Source: Hymenobacter sp. PAMC 26628
Lineage (GTDB): Bacteria > Bacteroidota > Bacteroidia > Cytophagales > Hymenobacteraceae
Direction of reading: 5' to 3'
DNA length: 64,000 nt
Assembly (NCBI RefSeq): GCF_001562275.1
Contig: NZ_CP014304.1
Coordinates: 3,534,001-3,598,000 of the forward strand
Both the position numbers and the translations under genes were made by a program. Shown here piece after piece: positions 8,376 through 15,812 of this stretch; positions within the stretch are counted from its first letter, which is position 1; every line of letters begins with the position of its first letter. Below the pieces are notes generated by a model that did no database searches, had not been told where the DNA came from, and worked only from the letters and a program-made list of their open reading frames with translations.

Positions 8376-9830
8376 ATGACTCCTTACGACCTGGCCGAAT
8401 TACTGCGCAACCTATTGGCCCTACCTGGTGAGTCAGAGTTGGTTGAGTTTAAAGAGGCTAATGAGAGCTTCGATTTTGATAAGCTGGGCAAGTATTTTAG
8501 TGCCTTGAGTAACGAGGCCAATCTCAGGAATGTGGAACAAGCCTGGCTGGCCTTTGGTATCAGCAACAAGCAGCAAGTGGTTGGCACTACGTTTCGCGCT
8601 GACCCTTTAAAGTTGCAAAGCTTGACCAAGGAGATAGCCGACCAAGCTTCTAATCGTTTAACTTTTCGGGGCATTCACGAAGTCAATTGTGAAGGCAAGC
8701 GTGTGATTTTGTTTGAGATTCCACCGGCTACACTGGGGCAGCCCACTTCTTGGAAAGGGCACTATTATGGGCGCGATGGGGAAAGCCTTGGGCCCCTTAA
8801 TACCGACGAGCGACACCGCATTGAACGACAAAGTCAGCCCGTTGTCGATTTTGAACGGGCAATTGCTTTTGCTAATGCCAGTACTTCACATATATTAGAA
8901 CTACTTGACTGGCAAGAGTATTTTAAGCTGTTCGATTACCCAACTCCAGTTGACGCGCAAGCCATAATAGCCCGCTTTTTACAAGGCAAAGTAGTAGCAC
9001 GCGAACAAGGTATGTTCCATATTACTAATATGGGGGCCGTCCTTTTCGCCAGAGACTTGAAGCAGTTTGCTCGCCTGGAGCATAAGGGCCTGCGAATCAT
9101 TATTTACAACGGTTCGGGCCGAACGAATGGCGGGCGCGAACAAACGGGGCGCTTGGGCTACGCCGTAGGTTTCATTAAAGCGCTTACCTGGTTGAACGAA
9201 CGTTTGCCAAGTCGGGAAGAGATTACCGCAACGCGCAGGGAAGAAGTGCCTACTTATCCAGTAAAAGCTATTCGCGAGCTAGTGGCCAATGCTTTAATAC
9301 ATCAGGATTTTACTACTGCAGGCTCATCGCCAATGGTGGAAGTTTTTGATAACCGCATTGAAGTGACCAATCCTGGTGCACCGCTAATAAATGTGCTTCA
9401 ATTCTTAAATCACACGCCCATTAGCCGGAATGAAGATATCGCAGACATCATGAAGGCGCTGGACTTTTGTGAAAGTCGCGGAAGTGGCATTGACCGCATT
9501 GTAGAGGAGTGTGAAAAGCACTTTCTACCAGCTCCAGACTTCATCCGGGGCGATAATTCGACTCAAGCCATTTTGTATGCGCCTAAGCCGTTGCGTGATA
9601 TGAGTTCCCGCGATAAGGTGCGGGCTTGCTATCAACATGCTTGCCTAAAATTTGCCAATGGGGAAGCAATGTCAAATCAGTCGTTCCGGGAGCGCATGGG
9701 TATCGCGGAGAAAAATTACCCTATGGCTTCTCGCATCATATCCGATGCGCTGGAGGCAGGGCTAATTAAACCCTACGACCCAGATAACAAGTCTAAAAAG
9801 AATGCTCGCTACGTACCTGTGTTAGGCTGA
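8376..9830 (+). CDS. AlbA_2 (Schlafen-type) DNA-binding / HATPase_c_4 protein
   Basis: A 484-residue protein from the ATG of MTPYDLAELL. The N-terminal AlbA_2 domain starts with GESELVEFKEAN (about residues 17-28). The C-terminal ATPase of the GHKL type has an N box RELVANALIHQDF (about 299), DNRIEVTNPG (about 326) and SRGSGIDRI (about 366). A winged-helix-like tail follows. This matches COG2865, annotated as predicted transcriptional regulators or RecG-like helicases, and some members sit in defence islands. GC is visibly lower than in the neighbours, which suggests acquisition. Target and activity are unknown. Confidence 0.82.
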   Translation: MTPYDLAELLRNLLALPGESELVEFKEANESFDFDKLGKYFSALSNEANLRNVEQAWLAFGISNKQQVVGTTFRADPLKLQSLTKEIADQASNRLTFRGIHEVNCEGKRVILFEIPPATLGQPTSWKGHYYGRDGESLGPLNTDERHRIERQSQPVVDFERAIAFANASTSHILELLDWQEYFKLFDYPTPVDAQAIIARFLQGKVVAREQGMFHITNMGAVLFARDLKQFARLEHKGLRIIIYNGSGRTNGGREQTGRLGYAVGFIKALTWLNERLPSREEITATRREEVPTYPVKAIRELVANALIHQDFTTAGSSPMVEVFDNRIEVTNPGAPLINVLQFLNHTPISRNEDIADIMKALDFCESRGSGIDRIVEECEKHFLPAPDFIRGDNSTQAILYAPKPLRDMSSRDKVRACYQHACLKFANGEAMSNQSFRERMGIAEKNYPMASRIISDALEAGLIKPYDPDNKSKKNARYVPVLG

Positions 9831-9919
9831 TTCTTATGTAACGGCTATGTAACTGGCACCCCAAAAACCTTCGATTATCCGCTGCATTGGCCGTTTTCTT
9901 ATGTAACGGCTATGTAACT
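9831..9919. repeat. Duplicated 24-bp repeat with four TATGTAAC boxes
   Basis: The 24-base string beginning TTCTTATGTAACGG occurs at 9831-9854 and again at 9896-9919. Each copy holds two TATGTAAC boxes 11 bases apart (9835, 9846, 9900, 9911). The two copies are 65 bases apart, and the second ends 9 bases before the serA start. It could be an operator array or a relic of an insertion next to the lower-GC gene. Confidence 0.7.
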
Positions 9920-9928
9920 CCCTAGCTT

Positions 9929-11833
9929 GTGACTACTCCAACCGCCGCCCCCCTGCCCTACCTCGTTTTTGATTTCGACAGCACCTTCACGCAAGTCGAA
10001 GGCCTCGACGAGCTGGCCGACATTGCCCTGCAAGGCCAGCCCGACCAGGCCGAGCGCGTGGCCCAGATCAGGGCCCTGACGGACCGCGGGATGGCGGGCG
10101 AAATCGGGTTTCAGGAATCTTTGAGCCAGCGGCTGGCGCTGCTGGGGGCCCACCGGCGGCACCTGGGGCCCCTGGTGGCGCGGCTGCACGGCAAGGTGAG
10201 CGAGAGCATCCGGCGCAACGGCGAGTTTTTCCGGCAGCAGGCCGAGCGCATCTACGTGGTGAGCAGCGGCTTCCGCGAGTTCATCGAGCCGGTGGTGGCC
10301 GAGTTCGGCATTCCGGCCGGCCACGTGCTGGCCAACACGTTCACGTTTGACGCCGACGGGAACATTACCGGTTGCGACGCGGCCAACGTGCTGAGCCGCG
10401 ACGGCGGCAAGATTCAGCAACTGCGCGACTTGCAGCTCGACGGGCCCGTGTACGTGGTGGGCGACGGCTACACCGATTACCAAGTCCGCGAGGCCGGCCT
10501 GGCCCACCGCTTCTACGCCTACACCGAAAACGTGGCGCGCCCCACCGTGGTGGCCCATGCCGACGAGGTGCTGCCCACGTTCGACGAGTTTTTATACCAA
10601 CTGAAACTACCCATGACGCTGAGCTACCCCAAAAACCGCATCAAGGTGCTGCTGCTGGAGAACCCCGACGCCCGCGCCGCCGAGCTCTTCCGCGCCGAAG
10701 GCTACCAGGTAGAAGAAGTGAAAGGGGCCCTGGACGAGGCCGAGCTCATCGCCCGCATCGAGGGCGTGAGCCTGCTGGGCATCCGCTCGAAAACGCAGGT
10801 GACCCAGCGCGTGCTCGACGCCGCCAACCGCCTCATCGGCATCGGGGCCTTCTGCATCGGCACCAACCAGATTGACCTGGCCGGGGCCATGAAAAAGGGC
10901 GTGGCCGTGTTCAACGCGCCGTTCAGCAACACCCGCTCGGTGGTGGAGCTGGCCCTGGGCGAAATCATCGTGCTGGCCCGCCGCATCCCGGTGAAAAACC
11001 CCAAAATGCACGCCGGCGAGTGGGACAAGTCGGCCAGTGGCTCGTTCGAGATTCGGGGCAAAACGCTGGGCATCATCGGCTACGGCAACATCGGCTCGCA
11101 GCTCTCGGTGGTGGCCGAGGCCGTGGGCATGAAGGTGCTCTACTACGACGTGGCCGAAAAGCTTCAGCTCGGCAACGCCGTGAAGTGCAAAACCCTGGAG
11201 GAGCTGCTGCCCCAGGCCGACGTGGTGACGCTGCACATCGACGGGCGCCCCGAGAACCAGGACTTTTTCGGGGCCCCGCAATTTGCCCTGATGAAGCCGG
11301 GGGCCCTGTTCCTTAACAACGCCCGCGGCCACGTGGTGGAAGTGCCCGCCCTGGCCGCCGCCCTGCGCAGCGGCCACCTCGGCGGCGCGGCCGTGGACGT
11401 GTTTCCGCACGAGCCCAAAACCAACGCCGAGGCGTTTGAGAGCGAGCTGCGCGGCCTGCCCAACGTGCTGCTCACGCCCCACATCGGCGGCAGCACGGCC
11501 GAGGCCCAGCGCAACATCGCCGAGTTCGTGCCCGAGCGCATCATGGAGTACATCAACACCGGCAACACCCAGCAGAGCGTCAACTTCCCCAACATCCAGC
11601 TGCCGGTGCAGCAGGCCCACCGCCTCATCCACATCCACGCCAACGTGCCCGGCGTGCTGGCCAACATCAACAACGTGCTGGCCCAGCACCACGTCAACAT
11701 CCTGGGCCAGTACCTGAAAACCAACGAGCACATCGGCTACGTCATCACCGACATCAACCGCGAGTACGACCAGGACGTGATTCAGGCCCTGCGCGCCGTG
11801 GAGCACACCATCAAGTTCCGGGTGCTGTACTAG
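9929..11833 (+). CDS. serA: Fused phosphoserine phosphatase-like HAD / D-3-phosphoglycerate dehydrogenase
   Basis: A 634-residue protein with a GTG start. Residues 1-228 are a HAD-IB phosphatase: DFDST (D15, D17) and VVGDGYTD. From about residue 229 a phosphoglycerate dehydrogenase begins: TRSVVELALGEIIVLAR, Rossmann IGYGNIGSQLS, catalytic region NNARGHVVEV, a downstream glutamate (FPHEPK) and LTPHIGGST, then an ACT domain (IHIHANVPGVLANINNVL). One polypeptide would carry the first and last steps of serine synthesis from 3-phosphoglycerate. ACT suggests serine feedback. The transaminase SerC is not in the window. Confidence 0.92.
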   Translation: MTTPTAAPLPYLVFDFDSTFTQVEGLDELADIALQGQPDQAERVAQIRALTDRGMAGEIGFQESLSQRLALLGAHRRHLGPLVARLHGKVSESIRRNGEFFRQQAERIYVVSSGFREFIEPVVAEFGIPAGHVLANTFTFDADGNITGCDAANVLSRDGGKIQQLRDLQLDGPVYVVGDGYTDYQVREAGLAHRFYAYTENVARPTVVAHADEVLPTFDEFLYQLKLPMTLSYPKNRIKVLLLENPDARAAELFRAEGYQVEEVKGALDEAELIARIEGVSLLGIRSKTQVTQRVLDAANRLIGIGAFCIGTNQIDLAGAMKKGVAVFNAPFSNTRSVVELALGEIIVLARRIPVKNPKMHAGEWDKSASGSFEIRGKTLGIIGYGNIGSQLSVVAEAVGMKVLYYDVAEKLQLGNAVKCKTLEELLPQADVVTLHIDGRPENQDFFGAPQFALMKPGALFLNNARGHVVEVPALAAALRSGHLGGAAVDVFPHEPKTNAEAFESELRGLPNVLLTPHIGGSTAEAQRNIAEFVPERIMEYINTGNTQQSVNFPNIQLPVQQAHRLIHIHANVPGVLANINNVLAQHHVNILGQYLKTNEHIGYVITDINREYDQDVIQALRAVEHTIKFRVLY

Positions 11834-11886
11834 GCGCCTGTCCTAATAGGTACAGAGCTCATAAGCGGCTAGCCAGGCCCCTAAAT

Positions 11887-11917
11887 AAAAAGCGCCGGGC
11901 CTGGGGCCCGGCGCTTT
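11887..11917. terminator. Terminator between serA and the coiled-coil gene
   Basis: A hairpin with AAAGCGCCGGGC and GCCCGGCGCTTT arms between convergent genes; A and T tracts on both sides are short. Confidence 0.8.
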
Positions 11918-11945
11918 GCTACGTGCGCCGCCGCGGCCAGTAGGG

Positions 11946-12797
11946 CTAGTGGTGGGCCAACTGGTTTTTGTCGCGCTGAATCTCGCGCTGGTCACGCACC
12001 TTTTGCAGGCGCTCCCGGGCCAGCTCGCGCTTGTCCTGGGCTTGCTCCCGGCGGTCGGTCTTGGCGTCCTGGCGGTCGGCCTTGAGGTCGGTCTTGTTGG
12101 CGGCCAAATGGTCCTTGGTCGCGTCCAGCTTGCCCTTGTCCTTGGCCAGAATGGCCTCGTGGTGCTTGTAGGCCATTTCGTCTTTGCGCAGCTCGCCCTT
12201 ATCGGTCTTGAACTCTTTGGCATCGCGGGCCAGCAGGCCGCGGTCGTGCTCACGGGTGCTCAGGTCGTGGGTCAGCTTTTCCTTAGCCGTGGCAAGGCCG
12301 GCTTTGGCCGTGGCCAGCGCCTGCTCGTCGGCGGCCGTCTGGGCGGGCGCAGCCCCGCCGCTCACGTCGGCAATTACCTTTTGGGCATCCGTTTTCACCG
12401 TGCCGCGGTCGTCCTTTAGGGCCGAGTGGTCGGTGGCCAGGGCTTGGTTATCGCCTTTGAGCAAGGCTTTGTCGGTGCTTTTATCGGCGCGGTCGAGCTT
12501 GAGGTCGGCGTGGTCGAGGGCCACGTCGTGGCGCCCGTGGCGCAGGTCGGCCCGCTGTTCGGCCAGGGCTTTTTCAAGGGCAGCCACGCGCTTTTCTTCG
12601 GCCTTGACGGTGGCCTTGTCGGCGGTAATGTCGGCGGCGTCCTTGGTGAGACCCGTCCGGGTGCTGGCAATCTCGGTTTCCAGCTTCGCAATCTTCTCCT
12701 TCACCTGCTGGAGCTTCTGCTCGTCTTGCGTGAGGCCTTGAGCGCGGCCGGCATAGCTGCCCAGGCAGACAATGGCTGCCAAAATGATTTTCTTCAT
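11946..12797 (-). CDS. Secreted, highly charged coiled-coil protein
   Basis: A 283-residue protein from the ATG of MKKIILAAIVCLGSYAGRAQ, a signal peptide; the ORF start 23 codons earlier is rejected. The rest is almost entirely a charged helix rich in K, D, A, L and R with near-heptad repeats (LTKDAADITADKATVKAEEK, LKADRQDAKTDRREQAQDKR). No catalytic domain is seen. It could be a periplasmic structural or stress protein. Function is unknown. Confidence 0.75.
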   Translation of the reverse strand: MKKIILAAIVCLGSYAGRAQGLTQDEQKLQQVKEKIAKLETEIASTRTGLTKDAADITADKATVKAEEKRVAALEKALAEQRADLRHGRHDVALDHADLKLDRADKSTDKALLKGDNQALATDHSALKDDRGTVKTDAQKVIADVSGGAAPAQTAADEQALATAKAGLATAKEKLTHDLSTREHDRGLLARDAKEFKTDKGELRKDEMAYKHHEAILAKDKGKLDATKDHLAANKTDLKADRQDAKTDRREQAQDKRELARERLQKVRDQREIQRDKNQLAHH

Positions 12798-13100
12798 GGA
12801 GGTGGAAAAAACGGGGATGAATGAAAAGGAAAATGTGAACGTCGGCCCGGCCCCGGGCTGGCGCACGCCTGGGCCAGCCCGCCAGCAGCGGAAGTATTTG
12901 ATTAAAACTAGAAATAATGCAAAGGCCGGCCGCGACAGCCAGCGGACGGGGTGCGGGGCCTTCGCGGCCGGCCCGGCCCCCGCGCCGCGCCCCTGCTCCG
13001 CCGCCGAAGGGCTGAGGAGAGCAAGTACGGTGGTTGGAACCCGCTGCAGGCTCAGGGTTTAACTCGCGTTAAAAAACAATATTTTTTTATTAATCAACTA
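12798..13100. other. Gene-free stretch upstream of the coiled-coil gene
   Basis: About 300 bases between the coiled-coil gene start and the IS. Open frames here are short and GC-biased, with no recognisable product. The right part turns A/T-rich just before the IS, with T runs at the insertion site. No convincing promoter was found. Confidence 0.6.
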
Positions 13101-13107
13101 TTAATCA
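13101..13107. repeat. Left target-site duplication TTAATCA
   Basis: TTAATCA directly abuts the left IS end and recurs directly after the right end at 14225-14231. If the terminal A is counted as part of the inverted repeat, the duplication would instead be the 5 bases TAATC. Confidence 0.8.
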
Positions 13108-14224
13108 CTGATGTTACGCACGGAGCAGTACGAGTTGCTGGTACATGGCTTTGAGGCCAACGGTATAGAGTTGGGCTTTGAGGCGAAAATGGCCGATGCC
13201 GCCTTTGAGCTTGAGCACTTCGAGCTTGGTGTAAGCCAACACGGCGGCAAAGAAATGGGTGGCCTGCGTGGCCAGGGTTTTGGTGGGCGATTTGCCCATG
13301 GAGGCATTCTGTTTGAGCGACTTATGGTATTCTTCCACTTTCCACCGTCTCTGGTAAATCGTGGTCAGTTGGGCCTGGTCCAGGTCGGTGTCGCTGCTGA
13401 CCAGATACAGCATACCTTGGCTACCGTCTCGGTTTGTGAAGACTTGTCTGGTCACGAGCACCGCCTGCTGGACGGCCCGCAAATAGACGCGCAAGGGCTG
13501 CGTATCGGGGAACACCAGCGCCTGCACGGCCTGGAACTGGCCGGCGGCCCGCGCCTCGGCGCTCAGGGCCACGGTGCGGCTGCTTTCGAGGGCAAATACA
13601 AAGTGATGGCCCAGGGCCCGCACCAAGGCCATGTTCTCGGCCGAGGCGTACCAGCTGTCGGCCAGCAGGTAGCGGTAGGCCACCTGCTGCTGGGCCACGC
13701 GCAGCATCTGTTGCAGGTATTCGTTTTTAGTGAACGGGCTTTGGTAGCTGGTCTGCTGGGTCTTGGGGTGGTAGACCGGCACGGTTTTGCGCACCAGCTC
13801 GACGGCGATGGGCAGGGCCAAGTCGCCGGCCTGATAAAGCAGACTCACGAAGTTCAGGCCCTTGACGTAGCGCTGCTGGCTGTGGTCCCAATGGGTGCAA
13901 ATCAACTCATTGGCATCGGTGTGGGCCTTTTCCAGGACCGAATCGTCCACGATGAGCACGGCGAAGTCCGCCGCCCCGCGTTGGGCTTCGGCCTGGCGAA
14001 TCAACGGCTTGGCCTGCCGCCAAACCTGCGCTGACCCGCACGGCGTACTGCTCAACCAGCGCGTGATGTGGTCGTGGCTCAGCGCCCCGTCCAGCAGCCG
14101 CGACAAGCCCGTGGCCGTCGTCGGACCCGTCGAGCTCAGCAAATAATCCGTGTACAGGTCCAGCGTGCAACTCATCATCAATCGATTAAACGGACAACCT
14201 AAGCCAACGACTGCGTAACATCAG
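13108..14224 (-). mobile_element. Complete insertion sequence, 1117 bp (IS4/IS701-like)
   Basis: The ends are 13-base perfect inverted repeats (CTGATGTTACGCA at 13108 and its complement ending at 14224), flanked by a 7-base direct repeat. One transposase gene fills the element. It lies 12 bases from the stop of the downstream-reading outer-membrane-like gene, so it appears not to have broken an ORF. Intact ends and target duplication suggest a recent insertion. Confidence 0.93.
13114..14178 (-). CDS. DDE transposase of the IS
   Basis: A 354-residue transposase starting at one of two adjacent ATGs (14178 or 14175; a TTG precedes them). DDE residues are suggested by FAVLIVDDSVLEKAH, RYLLADSWYASAENM, and the Y-x2-R-x3-E-x6-K-like region YQRRWKVEEYHKSLK, which is typical of the IS4 superfamily (IS701-like group). 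The stop codon overlaps the terminal inverted repeat. The gene looks full length and probably active. Confidence 0.93.
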   Translation of the reverse strand: MMSCTLDLYTDYLLSSTGPTTATGLSRLLDGALSHDHITRWLSSTPCGSAQVWRQAKPLIRQAEAQRGAADFAVLIVDDSVLEKAHTDANELICTHWDHSQQRYVKGLNFVSLLYQAGDLALPIAVELVRKTVPVYHPKTQQTSYQSPFTKNEYLQQMLRVAQQQVAYRYLLADSWYASAENMALVRALGHHFVFALESSRTVALSAEARAAGQFQAVQALVFPDTQPLRVYLRAVQQAVLVTRQVFTNRDGSQGMLYLVSSDTDLDQAQLTTIYQRRWKVEEYHKSLKQNASMGKSPTKTLATQATHFFAAVLAYTKLEVLKLKGGIGHFRLKAQLYTVGLKAMYQQLVLLRA

Positions 14225-14231
14225 TTAATCA
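14225..14231. repeat. Right target-site duplication TTAATCA
   Basis: Direct copy of the 13101-13107 heptamer, immediately after the right IS end. Confidence 0.8.
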
Positions 14232-14236
14232 ATTGT

Positions 14237-15133
14237 TCACTTGCCTTGCCGACTGGTGTTCCAGCTGTAGCTGAGGGAGAAGCTGACGAAGCTTTTGGCC
14301 CCGAAGCCGGCTTCGTTGTCCTCGTGTGGAAGCTTGATGGGGAGGGCATAGTTGTAAGTGGCTCCGAGCGTCAAATGCCCGATGCGGGCTTTCACGGGCA
14401 GGGCCAGGTTCCAGCCCATGAGGCCGAAGTCGTTGACTTGCTCGGTGACGGGGGCCGCGGCGGTTTTTTTGGTTTTTTTGGCTTTGACGGCCTGCACTAC
14501 TTTGGGAGGAAATATTTGGTAGCTCGTGTTTTCGGTGCCGATGGTGGCCGACAAGCTGGGCAGCACGAACAGCTTATCGATGAAGCCCAGGTGTTTCCAG
14601 GCCTTGTAGCCCGAAAGCGAGGGTACCAGGCGTTGCCCGGTTTCACCCCCACCGAACACAAAGGCGTAGCTGCTGCCCAGGCTGAGTGGCCCGAAGTCGT
14701 AGCTCAGTAGCAGCCCGCCGGTGTTGGCCAGCACGGCCGGGCCGCTGGCGTTGTAGAAATACCGGTCGTACGAAACGTTGTACAGCAGCTTGCTGCCCAG
14801 CAGGTTGCCATAGCCCAGGGAGAAATCGGTGAGCACGTAGCCGGGGGACGCTTGGCTGTAGAAGCCGCCCGAGACGCCCGCGTAGGCCCCGCTGCGGTGG
14901 TTGTAGAGTAGCGACGGTGTGGTTGCACTCTGCCGGACGCCGTAGTCGCGCCCGGCAAACAGCGCCCGGGCGGCGTAGTCGAGCCGCAGCACCACTTGCG
15001 AGGGCAGCCCCGCCGGCCGGGCAGCCAGGGAGTCGGCGCGCGCCGTCGGCGGCAGTATGGGCTGGGCCTGGGTGCGGCGCGGAGCCACGCCAAGGCAGGC
15101 CAAAAAGCCAAGCAAAAACAACCTGTTCGCCAC
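14237..15133 (-). CDS. Outer-membrane-like beta-barrel protein of unknown function
   Basis: A 298-residue protein with a signal peptide (MANRLFLLGFLACLG…TQAQ). The mature part alternates polar and hydrophobic residues with many aromatic girdle positions (LLYNVSYDRYFYNASG, LLLSYDFGPLSLGSSYAFVF) and ends in SFSLSYSW plus a short tail, which suggests a beta-barrel. A lysine-rich insert (VKAKKTKKTAAA) near residue 220 is probably a loop. No family is recognised. Its stop lies 12 bases from the IS. Confidence 0.7.
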   Translation of the reverse strand: MANRLFLLGFLACLGVAPRRTQAQPILPPTARADSLAARPAGLPSQVVLRLDYAARALFAGRDYGVRQSATTPSLLYNHRSGAYAGVSGGFYSQASPGYVLTDFSLGYGNLLGSKLLYNVSYDRYFYNASGPAVLANTGGLLLSYDFGPLSLGSSYAFVFGGGETGQRLVPSLSGYKAWKHLGFIDKLFVLPSLSATIGTENTSYQIFPPKVVQAVKAKKTKKTAAAPVTEQVNDFGLMGWNLALPVKARIGHLTLGATYNYALPIKLPHEDNEAGFGAKSFVSFSLSYSWNTSRQGK

Positions 15134-15812
15134 CGTGCGCGCTAGAAAAGTGTGGAGGGGCCCGGCCGTCGGCGCAGGCCAGCGGCCCGCCCCTGGCCCG
15201 GTGGGCCCTTGCCGGGTAAGAGCCCCAGAGCCGCTCAGCGTTTAATCCGGTTTTCCTCATTGGGCTGCTTTCTTTCCGCTGGCCCTGGCAGACGGCCCGG
15301 TGCCCCCCCGCACGCCAGGGGGAGGCCAAGGACGCGGCGGGCAGGTTGGGCAGCCCAGGCAGGTCCTGGGGCGTGCCGCTCAGCTGCGATGCCTAGCGGT
15401 GGATGGGCTGCCAGCGGTGGTGAGCGCCGCCGCCGTGGCCGCCACGGCGCCGGGCAGGACCGTTGAAAAAGTGGGAACTGGCAAGAACAACACGGGAAAA
15501 AAGTAGAACAGCAAAATTCAACGATCTAAAATTCAGGATATAGCAAGTGATCGGACGAACTATTTTCGTGATTGGCTTGAGTGCTGCAAAATCACCAGGG
15601 GCCCGGTTTTCGGCAAATGCGCGCCGCAAAACCATCAACGAAAGCGCTTTTCCGGCCAATGTTTCAGGGCGAGCGACGGACTTGGCTGTTGAATAAGAAT
15701 GAGGGAGGATTGGCGAATAATATTGGCCAACGCCCAGAACCCGGCGCCGCGGGGCCCGGCCGTGCGCCAACGGCCACTTCCGCTCTACCTTGCCGTTCAA
15801 ATTTCCTCGCTT
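15134..15812. other. Intergenic region of about 680 bp with no supported gene
   Basis: The left half is GC-rich and the right half (from about 15500) is more A/T-rich. Open frames on both strands lack homology cues, signal peptides or plausible starts. A near-consensus TACCTTGC lies about 20 bases before the amidase ATG. I see nothing else that I can name. Confidence 0.5.

Noticed and set aside
15393..15800. 135-codon reverse-strand ORF in the gap before the amidase
   Set aside because: Composition and sequence give no sign of a protein family and it overlaps the amidase upstream region.
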